A stretch of 35,385 nucleotides of DNA from Akkermansia sp. (GCA_017521405.1 JAFXCP010000031.1:1-35385), one strand, 5' to 3'. Positions 25,133 through 33,867 are shown, counted from the first letter of the stretch. A program made the numbers and translations. Notes: a model not told the origin generated them from the sequence alone.

Positions 25133-25399
25133 CTACTCGGATGGGTGGGGTAATTTCTTCTTCCGATAACTTACAAAAAGCTCTGCATGGGCTTCCGGAT
25201 TTGCCTCCAAATCCCGGAGTAGCTCATCGCGCATGTTCAATGCGGCGGCTCGGGAGGCTTCTGCGTTGTTTTCGTATTCCTTATCGGTAAAATAACGCAC
25301 AAAAACTTCCTTCCTTCGGGTGATGCAAAGTCTCCACCCCCGGAAGGTGTTTCGGCTGCCTTTCCGGCCTTCGTAACGGGTAAGATATCGGTGTTTCAT
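25133..25399 (-). CDS. Small AP2-domain-like DNA-binding protein
   Basis: The 88-residue protein starts at the ATG at 25399, downstream of a promoter; the longer frame to 25447 would start inside the -35 box. Its core reads like a bacterial AP2/ERF domain: a basic N-terminus (YLTRYEGRK), then FRGWRLCITRRKEVFVRYFTDKEY, then a helix EASRAAALNMRDELLRDLE, matching the pattern W.v.i....k...k.Fsd...g..eAl..A...Rde.l. In bacteria this domain is mostly found in HNH endonucleases and phage proteins; a stand-alone copy is probably a DNA-binding protein. The C-terminus is basic (SYRKKKLPHPSE). It is divergent from a MarR gene, 135 bases away. Confidence 0.65.
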   Translation of the reverse strand: MKHRYLTRYEGRKGSRNTFRGWRLCITRRKEVFVRYFTDKEYENNAEASRAAALNMRDELLRDLEANPEAHAELFVSYRKKKLPHPSE

Positions 25400-25418
25400 A
25401 GTGTGTTTATCTGCTCTT

Positions 25419-25447
25419 TTTCTAGCAGGTAGCCCCGGACTTGTCAA
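25419..25447 (-). promoter_or_regulatory. Promoter of the AP2-like gene
   Basis: TTGACA (25442-25447), 17-base spacer, TAGAAA (25419-25424) on the minus strand, 19 bases before the ATG. Confidence 0.6.
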
Positions 25448-25456
25448 GAATTATGT

Positions 25457-25469
25457 TTGATATTTTCAA
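25457..25469. promoter_or_regulatory. Inverted repeat between divergent promoters, possible operator
   Basis: TTGA-TATTT-TCAA lies between the -35 boxes of the AP2-like and MarR genes. TTGAnnnnnTCAA-type sites are common for MarR proteins, so it could let the divergent MarR control both genes. Short, and AT-rich context makes chance possible. Confidence 0.35.
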
Positions 25470-25498
25470 CATTTCACTTCTGCAATAAAAGTTTATCT

Positions 25499-25528
25499 TT
25501 GACAAAGCCACGGGGGCAATGTTATGAT
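25499..25528 (+). promoter_or_regulatory. Promoter of the second marR gene
   Basis: TTGACA (25499-25504), 18-base spacer, TATGAT (25523-25528). The -10 ends six bases before the ATG at 25535, so the transcript should be leaderless or nearly so. Confidence 0.75.
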
Positions 25529-25534
25529 GCAAGC

Positions 25535-26008
25535 ATGATGCAGGGGGCAGAGGACAGGATACAGCGTATAGATTGGATGCGGGCCATCACGGAATATGTG
25601 AACCGCGCCGGCTTTGCTATGTTGAGCGAGGATACGCGCCAGCAGCTTACTAAGATGAGCTTACGGCAATGTCTTGTGCTGGCGGATATTGAGCGTTATG
25701 GGCGGCACCACCCGGAGGGGATACCGATGAATTTGCTGGCAAAGCGAGTGGGGATGACCCCCTCTGCCGCTTCCCACATGGTGGATACACTCGTACGTTT
25801 GGAGATGGTGCAGCGGCGCTCCTCGGAGGAGGACCGCCGTGCGGTCTTAGTCTCCGTCACTGAATACAGCCGCCGCATTACGGAGCTGGTGGAGCGCGGA
25901 AAAGATGCTGCGGTAGAGGAACTGTTGAAAGTGCTTACCCCGGAGGAGAGGCAGATGCACGAATCCGTGATTGCCAAATTATACACAGCCGTGCAACGGC
26001 TCAGCTAG
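25535..26008 (+). CDS. MarR-family transcriptional regulator
   Basis: The 157-residue protein has the MarR winged helix: LRQCLVLADIERYG, the recognition helix region MNLLAKRVGMTPSAASHMVDTLVRLEMVQRR and the wing SSEEDRRAVLVSVTE. It differs clearly from the efflux regulator at 24579. Two adjacent ATGs (25535 and 25538) are possible; the promoter places transcription start at about the first, so upstream in-frame sequence to 25457 is not coding. Its target is unknown; the divergent AP2-like gene is the nearest candidate. Its 3' end overlaps the convergent gene at 26001 by eight bases. Confidence 0.9.
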   Translation: MMQGAEDRIQRIDWMRAITEYVNRAGFAMLSEDTRQQLTKMSLRQCLVLADIERYGRHHPEGIPMNLLAKRVGMTPSAASHMVDTLVRLEMVQRRSSEEDRRAVLVSVTEYSRRITELVERGKDAAVEELLKVLTPEERQMHESVIAKLYTAVQRLS

Positions 26009-26885
26009 AGGGGGTATCCAGAAAAGCCGCGATACCGCTCGTGGGGAACCGTAAATCGTTTCTGCGGAAACGAGCCAAATCCCTTCGGGCACGCTCCTCG
26101 GAGCCAAAGAGTTGCTCGTTGCTCCATTGGCGGAGCCCCAGTTTGTGCTGTAGCACCCAAAGCAGACAGCGTACGGAGGGCGTGCGGTGCCGTTCCTGCC
26201 GGAAAAGCAGGCAGCCCAGTGCCCATGCCTCCTGCTCCCGGCCTCTCAGGCGGCAGAGGTTGTAAAACTCCCAGCGGCGGTACATGGGAGAGGCACCCAG
26301 AGCCAAGGCCTTGCGGTAATCCTCCACCGCGCGGGAAAAGCGCGGGCGGCGTGTCAAATCCTCATCAAAAGCTGCCAGCTCCAGCCAGAGCAGAGCACTC
26401 TTCGGATTATTGGCAATACCCTCCATCAGGAAGGCTTCCGCACTGTCCAGATAATCTTTTGCCTGCTGTGCCCGCTCCGTAGGGGAGAGCCCGGGGCGGG
26501 AGTTCACATGTGCCACGGCATTCTTGGCCATATCCCGGGAGGCTCTTATCCAGTAATTCACTCGGTGTGGGCAAAGAGTGGTAATTTGCTGCCAACGTTC
26601 GCGGGCAAGAGGCCAGTCTTGGCGGAGCCACGCATGGGTAGCATCCAGCGCCAGCAATTCCGCAGCCAAAGAACGCAAGCCCCCCAGAGAGAACACGGCC
26701 AAATTTTGCGCCAGAGTATCCGTGCGGCGAAAATCCGGCACCGGAAAATGCAAACCGGCATCCTGCTCTGCACGGCGAAGCTTCGCAGAGAGGGGATACA
26801 GTGCAAACCCTCCTCCCAGCAGGAGAAGTATACCCAAAGCGCAGGAATATGCTGCACGTAATGGGGCTGGACGGCAAGTGAGCAT
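26001..26885 (-). CDS. Membrane-anchored helical (TPR-like) protein of unknown function
   Basis: Not assigned to a named family. The 294-residue product starts with one hydrophobic helix (about residues 11-30, LGILLLLGGGFALY) that probably anchors it in the inner membrane with the rest outside the cytoplasm. The rest is helical with TPR-like spacing of small and aromatic residues: LALDATHAWLRQDWPLARERWQQITTL, YLDSAEAFLMEGIANNPKSALLWLELA and FSRAVEDYRKALALG. Its ATG follows the reductase stop with no gap (TGA then ATG), so the two genes are almost certainly translationally coupled. Confidence 0.72.
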   Translation of the reverse strand: MLTCRPAPLRAAYSCALGILLLLGGGFALYPLSAKLRRAEQDAGLHFPVPDFRRTDTLAQNLAVFSLGGLRSLAAELLALDATHAWLRQDWPLARERWQQITTLCPHRVNYWIRASRDMAKNAVAHVNSRPGLSPTERAQQAKDYLDSAEAFLMEGIANNPKSALLWLELAAFDEDLTRRPRFSRAVEDYRKALALGASPMYRRWEFYNLCRLRGREQEAWALGCLLFRQERHRTPSVRCLLWVLQHKLGLRQWSNEQLFGSEERARRDLARFRRNDLRFPTSGIAAFLDTPSS

Positions 26886-27806
26886 TCAGGCAGTGGGGTG
26901 CAGACGCGCCAGAATATCTTGGCAAAGTTTTTCCCAGTGAGGAACTGTGGCGGCGGCTTCCTTAGCACGCTCCAGCGGGGTACCCCAGATGGCTTGGTAT
27001 TCCACCGGGCGCCCGCGCAGGTAATCCACCGCGCTGCTGGGCACAAAATCTCCCATGCGGGCGGTACGCTCCATCTGCTCCTGCACAATATCCAAGGGCA
27101 GGGGGAAGCCGCGTTTTTCGGCCGTGTGGCATACTTCGTTCATGATGGCTTGCGCGCGTTCCACCTCCTCCGGCATGGTGAAAAGCCGGCGTACGCTGAT
27201 GCCGCCATGTGCTAAGCAAAGACCATTGAAAGGTATATTCCACGAGAGTTTACACCACAGAATTTCCTCCGTATGCCGGAAAGCGCGCGCGCGAATGCCT
27301 GCTTGTGCAAAGAGGACGGCATGTTCTGCAGCACGCGCCTCCCCCTCTGCATTCCCGGAAAGCGGAGCAAACTGCACATCTCCTCCTTCCAAATGTTTAA
27401 TGCGCCCGGGTTCATCCATCATGCAGCATACAAAACACAGCCCGATAAAGACCTGTTCCGGCGGCACAATGCGGCTAATGAGCTCCGCATTCCCCATGCC
27501 GTTTTGCAGGGTAATCACCTCGGTGCCGGGGTGCAGCAATGGGGGCAGGAGAGTGGTCAGTAAGTTATTGCATGTGCTTTTCCAGCATACCAGCACTAAA
27601 TCCACTGCGCCGCAATCCTCCGGGCGGCGGCATACCTCCGGAGCCGGCAGGTGAATATCCCCCGCCACACTTTCCACATGGAGCCCATGGCGCCGCATGG
27701 GTTCGTACACGGAACGCCCGATGAAACAGACATCGTGGCCGGCTTCCGCCAAGCGTGCGCCGTAGTAGCAGCCCAGTGCACCGGCCCCCAGAATTGCTAT
27801 TCTCAT
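26886..27806 (-). CDS. panE: 2-dehydropantoate 2-reductase family protein (PanE/ApbA)
   Basis: Ketopantoate reductase makes pantoate for pantothenate and coenzyme A using NADPH. The 306-residue protein has the Rossmann fingerprint (MRIAILGAGALGCYYGARLAEAGHDV), then LVLVCWKST, the ITLQNGMGN loop, GDVQFAPLSG and the central LSWNIPFN helix with the catalytic-type Lys (LWCKLSWN) and a C-terminal SSAVDYLRGRPVEYQ... segment where the Ser and Glu bind substrate. The ATG at 27806 starts the Rossmann strand; the extension to 27863 lies over the promoter. Many bacteria have several PanE-like paralogs, so the exact substrate is uncertain. Confidence 0.85.
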   Translation of the reverse strand: MRIAILGAGALGCYYGARLAEAGHDVCFIGRSVYEPMRRHGLHVESVAGDIHLPAPEVCRRPEDCGAVDLVLVCWKSTCNNLLTTLLPPLLHPGTEVITLQNGMGNAELISRIVPPEQVFIGLCFVCCMMDEPGRIKHLEGGDVQFAPLSGNAEGEARAAEHAVLFAQAGIRARAFRHTEEILWCKLSWNIPFNGLCLAHGGISVRRLFTMPEEVERAQAIMNEVCHTAEKRGFPLPLDIVQEQMERTARMGDFVPSSAVDYLRGRPVEYQAIWGTPLERAKEAAATVPHWEKLCQDILARLHPTA

Positions 27807-27813
27807 GCCGTTT

Positions 27814-27842
27814 ACCTTACCACTCCCCCCACGATTTGGCAA
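27814..27842 (-). promoter_or_regulatory. Probable promoter of the panE-type gene
   Basis: TTGCCA (27837-27842), 17-base spacer, TAAGGT (27814-27819) on the minus strand. The -10 ends seven bases before the ATG, again implying a near-leaderless transcript. Confidence 0.5.
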
Positions 27843-27964
27843 TAAAAAATGCGGCGCACACACTTTTGCCTTGCTTTCAGCGTATAAAAAGGCTATTAAG
27901 TGGCTACTTCATATCAATCCCGGGTGGTTGCGTGCAGCTACCCTACAAACATCTAGTTCCAACA

Positions 27965-28099
27965 ATGGGTCAACAACATCGTAAGGAGACGAAGCGTCGC
28001 CGCCGTACCGCCTACATCAAGCGCCAGAAGGAAATCGCTAAGAACAGCAAGAACACCACCCCGGTGCAGCTTGCCAAAAAGGTGGTTAAGGAGGACTAA
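27965..28099 (+). CDS. Small basic protein, chlamydial/verrucomicrobial type
   Basis: The 44-residue product is about one-third Lys plus Arg (MGQQHRKETKRRRRTAYIKRQ ... VKED, shown in part). It resembles the small basic protein family reported only from Chlamydiae and Verrucomicrobiota and thought to associate with ribosomal RNA; I recall this from the family description and could not check it. The reading frame is open upstream to 27755, but that part is the antisense of panE and the ATG at 27965 gives the expected size. A strong terminator follows, so it is a short single-gene unit, as expected for an abundant small protein. Confidence 0.8.
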   Translation: MGQQHRKETKRRRRTAYIKRQKEIAKNSKNTTPVQLAKKVVKED

Positions 28100-28132
28100 G
28101 CCCCGTCTGCCACGTTATTATCGTTTTAGAAA

Positions 28133-28170
28133 GAACCCCGCCGGTACGCCCAGCGGGGTTCCTTGTTTTT
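28133..28170. terminator. Terminator between the small basic protein gene and uvrA
   Basis: A 9-base perfect stem GAACCCCGC (28133-28141 with 28153-28161), 11-base loop, then CTTGTTTTT on the plus strand. On the minus strand it is followed by a shorter T-rich stretch, so it may also end uvrA transcription. The uvrA stop codon overlaps its T tract. Confidence 0.85.
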
Positions 28171-31100
28171 CAACGGTTTCGCTCCAACTCCTCTCGTATA
28201 AAGGACGCCGTGGGAGATTGCCCGCGAGCCACTTGGCGCACACTCCCCTGCGCTACGATGCGGCCGCCATCCTCTCCGGCTCCCGGTCCCACATCCACTA
28301 CATAATCCGCCTCGCAAATGAGTTCCAGATTATGCTCGATGACAACTACGGTATTTCCCAGTTCTACCAAGCGGCGGAGCACTTGTACCAACAGGCGCAC
28401 ATCCTGCGGGTGCAGCCCAATGGTGGGTTCCTCGATGAGGTAGAGGTCTTGCGGGAGCGTTTTTCCCCTGCGGATGGCGGTTAGCGCGGCGCGTTTGCCC
28501 TTAATCAGCTCCGCCACGAGTTTGATGCGCTGGGCCTCCCCGCCGGAGAGTGTGTTACTGGCTTGCCCCAAGGTGAGGTAACCCAGCCCCGTATCGCAAA
28601 GCAGCCGCAGGGGTTCCGCCAAACGGGGATGCCCCTCGAAAAACGCCACGGCTTCCTCCATATTCATATCCAGCACTTGGGCAATGTTTTTCCCCTTGTA
28701 GCGTACTTGCAGGGTGCGGGAGTTGTACCGTGCGCCGCGGCAGGCCTCGCAGGTAACGGTGCAGGGAGGCAGGAAATCCATTTCCTGCCGTTGGTACCCC
28801 GTGCCTTTGCAGACCTCGCAATGCCCGGCGGCGGTGTTGAAAGAGAAGCGCCCCGCATCGAAGCCCATTCTGCGGGCATCTGCACTCTGGGCAAAAAGTT
28901 GGCGTATTTCGTTAAAAATGCCTATGTAGGTGGCCGGGGTGGAGCGCGGTGTCTTTCCCAAAGGCGATTGGTCCACCTGGTACAGTGCCCGCACGCTCTC
29001 TAAGCCTTTGCTGCCCTCCCAGCAGGGAACAAGCCCGGCGGCCGTAGGCGTGCCCAGAGCAGCCCTTACGGCCGGTCCCAGAGTCCCCGTTACCAGAGAG
29101 GTCTTGCCGGCCCCGGAAGGTCCCGTCACCACGGTGAATCTGCCCCGCGGAATTCTAAACGTCACATGTTGCAAATGGTGCAGTGTGCAGCCGGATACCT
29201 CCAGCCACTCCACGCCCCGCAGCGGTAACCATGCCCCGCACCATGGGTGTTTCTTCCCATGGCGGAGAGCCTGCCCCGTGAGAGACTGGGCATGGTTCAT
29301 CACGTACTCCGGCGTTCCTTGAGCCATCACCTGCCCCCCATGAACACCCGCCCCGGGTCCCAAATCGATGATTTCATCGGCGGCGCGCATGGTATCCTCA
29401 TCATGCTCCACCACCAGCAGTGTATTGCCTCGTTCCTTCAACTCCTCCAGTGTGGAGAGCAAACGCTCGTTATCTTTAGGGTGCAGCCCAATGGTGGGTT
29501 CATCCAGCACGTAGAGTACCCCGCGCAGCTCGGAGCCTAACTGAGCCGCCAGGCGGATGCGCTGGGTTTCTCCCCCGGAAAGTGTGGTCGCGGCGCGGTC
29601 CATGGAAAGATACCCAAGCCCCACACGCTGCAGGAAACGCAGTCGGGGTTCGATTTCTGCCATAATGCTGCGCGCAATTTCCGCCTCTCTTCCGCCAAAT
29701 TGCCATGCTTGCACCTCCCGCAATGCCGCATTGGCCGAGAGTGTGCCTATTTCTGCAATGTTTTTGCCAAAGAGAGTAATGCCCAGCGCAAAAGGATGCA
29801 GCCGCTTTCCGTGGCAAGTGGGGCAGAGGCTACTCTCCTCCTCCCGCGCGGCAGCACGTTCCACATCGCGGTCATAGCGCAGTTCTTCCTCCAGCTTGCT
29901 GAGCTTTTCTTCCGGCTTGCTGCCGGCCTTTACCTTACCGATGCGACCGTGCCCCATGCAGGTGGGACACCACCCATGCGGGGAATTGAATGAAAAAGTA
30001 GAAGGCTCCGGCTCCGCATAAGACTCCCCACACGCAGGGCAGGTAAGGCGCGTGCCGATGAGCTGCACTTCCTGCCCTTTGATAAGCCGCAGGAACCCAT
30101 CTCCCATCTCCAGAGCTTTGTTCACTGTCTCGGTAATCGTAGCAAAATCCGCCTCCGTACCATTCAGCGTAATGCGGCTCCCCTGCACGGAAATCTCCGC
30201 CAGCACCACATCCACATCGTGATTCGAATAGCGGTCCAGCGGTGTAAAAGCCTCCGCCGCCACCAGCACGCCGTCCGCCCGCAGATAGGGGTATTTCTTT
30301 TTTACCGCCCAGCGTGCCAAATCGGCATAATGCCCCTTGCGATTCCGAACCACGGGCGCGGCAACCATGAGGCTGCTGGGGCGTGTGGCAATCTCTTGCT
30401 GCACGATGGATTGAATCTCCGCCGGCGTGCGGCGTCCCACCGGTACTTGGCAGCGAGGGCAGTGCGGTTGCCCCAGTTTGGCGTACAGCAAACGCAGGAA
30501 TTGCCATATCTCCGTAATAGTGCCCACCGTGGATTTGCAGCCGCCGCGCGTACGGTTTTGCTCAATAGCCACCGTGGGCGGAAGCCCCATCAGCCGGTCA
30601 ATATCGGGCGTCTCCATCTGCTCTGTAAACTGGCGGGCGTAGGGACTCATCACCTCCATAAAACGCCGCTGCCCCTCTGCAAAAATAATATCAAAAGCCA
30701 GTGTGCTTTTACCACTGCCGGAGAGCCCGGTGACCACCGTCATCGCATCTCTCGGAATATCCACATCAATGTTTTTGAGCTGGTGGTGCCTTGCCCCGCG
30801 CAGAGCAATCACCCCTTGCGGCACGCTTTCTTCCTCTTCTGCTGCCATTAAGTGGGGGAAAGAATACTCTTCTTCCCCCTCCGGCCGGAGAACGGAAGCA
30901 AGAAAGCGCCCCGTGTACCCGGCATGGCAAGCCGCCACTTCCTCCGGAGTGCCTTGAACCACAATTTGCCCGCCGCCTGTACCTCCTTCCGGCCCCAAGT
31001 CGATGATGTAATCCGCACACTTGATAAGCTCAGGGTTGTGTTCGATGACCAGCAGCGTGTGCCCTTGCTCCACCAAGCGCTCGAACACCTGCAGCAACAC

Positions 31101-33689
31101 CTCCAAATCCTGAAAATGAAGCCCGGTACCGGGTTCATCCAAAATCAGCAACTTCCCCCTGTCGGCTCTTGCCTCTTCCGACAGAGTATCCACCAGAATG
31201 CGAGCCAGTTTGAGCCGCTGATTTTCCCCGCCGGAAAGAGTGTTGAGCGGCTGCCCGAGTGCTAAATGCCCCAGCCCCACATCCGCCAGTACCTGCAAAC
31301 GTGCTGTAATACGGCGAGCCCGTGCATTCTTCTCCTGGCGGAATAACTGCAGAGCCTGCTGCACATCCAGCGCCAGCAGCTCCGCCATATTGTACCCCAG
31401 CAGGGTAATGCTGAGGGCTTGCGGAGTATAGCGGCTCCCATGGCATAGCGCACAGGGTACAAAAATATCCGAAAGAAACTGCATCTCCACCTTCTCTTGC
31501 CCCAAGCCGGCGCAGCGTGGGCAGCGCCCATCCCCACTGTTAAAGGAAAAATACCCGGGTTTCAGCCCTCGCGCCTGTGCTGCCGGCTCTGCGGTAAAGA
31601 GCGCGCGTATATCCTCGAACACACCCATATACACCGCCGGGGTGGAGCGGGGCGTACGAACAATCGGGCTTTGGTCCACCAGCACAATCCCTCCCAGCTG
31701 CTCCAGCCCGGTAATGCGGCGTACCTGCACCCGGTCCTCATCGTCCAGCTCCTGCGGGTACTGGCTGCCATAGAGTACTTGGCAGGCTAAAGTGCTCTTC
31801 CCACTGCCGGAAACACCCGTCAGGCAGTTGTAAACCCCCAGCGGAATATCCACGGAAAAATCGTGCAAATTATGGCATTCTGCACCCTCAATACGCAGGA
31901 TGCCTCGTGCCACCCTTCGGCGGGCGGGAAGCGCAATGCGCCGTTTCCCGCTCAAGTATTGCCCGGTAGCGGAATCCTTGGCAGCGAAAATACCTTCCGG
32001 GCATCCGGCATACACCAGACTTCCTCCCGCAGAACCGCTGGAAGGTCCCATATCCACCAGATAATCGGCGGCACGCATCACAGCCTCCTCATGCTCCACC
32101 ACCACCAGCGTATTCCCCCGTCGGGTAAGCCGCCGCATAGCGTGCAAAAGCCTTGCCGTATCCCTCGCGTGCAAGCCCACAGTGGGCTCATCCAGCACAA
32201 AGAGCGTCTCCGTGAGCGAGGCCCCTAAACAAGCAGTCAAACTCACACGCTCTATCTCCCCGCCGGAAAGGGAGCGTGTTAAACGCGCAGCGGTAATATA
32301 GCCAAGCCCCACCTCGCACAAATACACCACACGGCTGCGGAACTCCCGCACAGCCTGCTCCAAGGAACGGTCAATCCCCGTATGGGGGCATACATACTCA
32401 TCCAGCCACGGCAGCAACTCCTCCATGGGCAGAGCCAAAACCTGCGGCACGGTTAAACCGCCTATGGTGAACGCAAGAGCCTCCGGGCGCAACCGCCCGC
32501 CGCCACATGCCGGGCACACGCTGTACACGCGATAATAGGCAAGAAACACCCTTGCGCTCATCTTGTGCGCGTGCCGCTCCATATCCTCAAAAATCCCCTT
32601 ATACCCATACCAGAGCCGCTTTTCCCATGCCTCCGACACATCCATCTCTCCGGCTTCTCCATACAGCACCCAGTCTTGCTCCTTGCGGGTAAGCTCCTTC
32701 CACGGCACATCCATCCGCACCGCTTTGGCCAGCTTGTTTGCCCGTTGTAAATCTTTGAAGCAGGCCGAAAGCGTGGGCGTCGAAAGCATTTTGAGCGCAC
32801 CTTGCCGCAAACTCAGCTCCGGCAAAATCCCCTTCATGTAATCATAAGTAATCGCACGCCCATACCCCTTGCACTCCGGGCATGCCCCCAGCGGAGAATT
32901 CCCGCTGAAAAGCCCCGGACGCGGCTCCTGCAACGGAAACCAATCACTACGGAATTCCCGCGGTATTCCCCAGCCTTCCCCTTGTTGCAAGGAGATGTAT
33001 ACCACATCCTGCCCCAAATGCAGAGCCGTCTCCAAAGCCTCCAGCAGGCGTGGCTTGCTCTCCTCCTGCACCCGTAAACGATCCTGCACCAGCATCCAGC
33101 GCCCCATCCCCAAGGCTGCCTCCGTGCAATCCTCCAGCCGCAGCACCTTTCCCGCTTGCAATACTCGCAAATAACCCTGCGCCTGCAAGGCTAAACGCAT
33201 TTCCTCAAAACTGCCCACCGCCTGCACCGAAAAGCACACCAGCACCCCCTCCCCATGATGCTGCGCCAATAGCTCCCCAGCAATACTTTGCGGCGTGGCC
33301 GGCCGCACCACATTCCCCGCCGCATCCCGCCCCGTGGCCAGACGCGAAAAAACCAATTTCAGATACTCATTTAACCCCGTCATCGTCCCCACCGTTGAGC
33401 GGGAATTCTTCACCGAGTTGCGCTGCCCCAGCGCAATCGCCGGAGGCACATTCTCCACCGCTCCCACCGCCGGCCGTGCCATGCGGTCCATAAACTGCCG
33501 CACATAGGGAGAAAACGTCTCCACATACCGCCGCTGCCCTTCAGCATACAGCGTGTGAATAGCCAAGGAAGTCTTGCCGCTCCCGCTCGGCCCGGTCACC
33601 ACCGTTAAAGCCCCAAGCGGTATATCCACATCCACCCCCTTAAGGTTGTGTTCCTTCGCATCGCGTATGTGAATCATTTTATCCTTCAT
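28170..33689 (-). CDS. uvrA: Tandem double-length UvrA (excinuclease ABC subunit A)
   Basis: UvrA finds bulky DNA lesions and loads UvrB. Normal UvrA is ~940 residues with two ABC ATPases and works as a dimer; this 1839-residue protein contains two UvrA units in a row, about 1-945 and 950-1839, hence four ATPases. Walker A motifs lie near residues 33 (GPSGSGKT), 625 (GVSGSGKS), 987 (GLSGSGKS) and 1522 (GPSGAGKT), with four signatures (LSGGEIERV, LSGGENQRL, LSGGETQRI, LSGGEAQRI). The fourth Walker B reads LYLIEEPTIG, with Glu1753 in place of Asp. The first unit has lost one CxxC pair of its N-terminal zinc module; the second unit keeps it. Chlamydial UvrA is also ~1786 residues, so the fusion is shared within PVC bacteria. 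Confidence 0.96.
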   Translation of the reverse strand: MKDKMIHIRDAKEHNLKGVDVDIPLGALTVVTGPSGSGKTSLAIHTLYAEGQRRYVETFSPYVRQFMDRMARPAVGAVENVPPAIALGQRNSVKNSRSTVGTMTGLNEYLKLVFSRLATGRDAAGNVVRPATPQSIAGELLAQHHGEGVLVCFSVQAVGSFEEMRLALQAQGYLRVLQAGKVLRLEDCTEAALGMGRWMLVQDRLRVQEESKPRLLEALETALHLGQDVVYISLQQGEGWGIPREFRSDWFPLQEPRPGLFSGNSPLGACPECKGYGRAITYDYMKGILPELSLRQGALKMLSTPTLSACFKDLQRANKLAKAVRMDVPWKELTRKEQDWVLYGEAGEMDVSEAWEKRLWYGYKGIFEDMERHAHKMSARVFLAYYRVYSVCPACGGGRLRPEALAFTIGGLTVPQVLALPMEELLPWLDEYVCPHTGIDRSLEQAVREFRSRVVYLCEVGLGYITAARLTRSLSGGEIERVSLTACLGASLTETLFVLDEPTVGLHARDTARLLHAMRRLTRRGNTLVVVEHEEAVMRAADYLVDMGPSSGSAGGSLVYAGCPEGIFAAKDSATGQYLSGKRRIALPARRRVARGILRIEGAECHNLHDFSVDIPLGVYNCLTGVSGSGKSTLACQVLYGSQYPQELDDEDRVQVRRITGLEQLGGIVLVDQSPIVRTPRSTPAVYMGVFEDIRALFTAEPAAQARGLKPGYFSFNSGDGRCPRCAGLGQEKVEMQFLSDIFVPCALCHGSRYTPQALSITLLGYNMAELLALDVQQALQLFRQEKNARARRITARLQVLADVGLGHLALGQPLNTLSGGENQRLKLARILVDTLSEEARADRGKLLILDEPGTGLHFQDLEVLLQVFERLVEQGHTLLVIEHNPELIKCADYIIDLGPEGGTGGGQIVVQGTPEEVAACHAGYTGRFLASVLRPEGEEEYSFPHLMAAEEEESVPQGVIALRGARHHQLKNIDVDIPRDAMTVVTGLSGSGKSTLAFDIIFAEGQRRFMEVMSPYARQFTEQMETPDIDRLMGLPPTVAIEQNRTRGGCKSTVGTITEIWQFLRLLYAKLGQPHCPRCQVPVGRRTPAEIQSIVQQEIATRPSSLMVAAPVVRNRKGHYADLARWAVKKKYPYLRADGVLVAAEAFTPLDRYSNHDVDVVLAEISVQGSRITLNGTEADFATITETVNKALEMGDGFLRLIKGQEVQLIGTRLTCPACGESYAEPEPSTFSFNSPHGWCPTCMGHGRIGKVKAGSKPEEKLSKLEEELRYDRDVERAAAREEESSLCPTCHGKRLHPFALGITLFGKNIAEIGTLSANAALREVQAWQFGGREAEIARSIMAEIEPRLRFLQRVGLGYLSMDRAATTLSGGETQRIRLAAQLGSELRGVLYVLDEPTIGLHPKDNERLLSTLEELKERGNTLLVVEHDEDTMRAADEIIDLGPGAGVHGGQVMAQGTPEYVMNHAQSLTGQALRHGKKHPWCGAWLPLRGVEWLEVSGCTLHHLQHVTFRIPRGRFTVVTGPSGAGKTSLVTGTLGPAVRAALGTPTAAGLVPCWEGSKGLESVRALYQVDQSPLGKTPRSTPATYIGIFNEIRQLFAQSADARRMGFDAGRFSFNTAAGHCEVCKGTGYQRQEMDFLPPCTVTCEACRGARYNSRTLQVRYKGKNIAQVLDMNMEEAVAFFEGHPRLAEPLRLLCDTGLGYLTLGQASNTLSGGEAQRIKLVAELIKGKRAALTAIRRGKTLPQDLYLIEEPTIGLHPQDVRLLVQVLRRLVELGNTVVVIEHNLELICEADYVVDVGPGAGEDGGRIVAQGSVRQVARGQSPTASFIREELERNR

Positions 33690-33696
33690 CGGAATT

Positions 33697-33725
33697 ATTC
33701 TAACTTGAATCGCGCGCTTTGGGAA
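33697..33725 (-). promoter_or_regulatory. Possible promoter of uvrA
   Basis: TTCCCA (33720-33725), 17-base spacer, TAGAAT (33697-33702) on the minus strand. Good -10, weak -35. The -10 is seven bases from the ATG. No LexA-like palindrome is visible. Confidence 0.4.
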
Positions 33726-33732
33726 GCCATTA

Positions 33733-33761
33733 TTGTGTTCTTCCTCTCTTTTTTGTATAAA
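33733..33761 (+). promoter_or_regulatory. Possible promoter of the autotransporter-like gene
   Basis: TTGTGT (33733-33738), 17-base spacer, TATAAA (33756-33761). A second TTGTATAA-containing -10-like site lies ~40 bases further down with a poor -35. AT-rich region. Confidence 0.4.
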
Positions 33762-33867
33762 TTCTCAAAAACTGTACTTATCACGCAAATTATTGTATAA
33801 GTTAGAAAGTCTGATTCACTCAGGAATTCGGCATTTCTCTATACGAATCCTACAACTTAGCGTTTAT

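Noticed and set aside
25987-26001. Small hairpin AGCCGT/ACGGCT at the end of the second marR gene
   Set aside because: Six-base stem without a T run on either strand; too weak to call a terminator.
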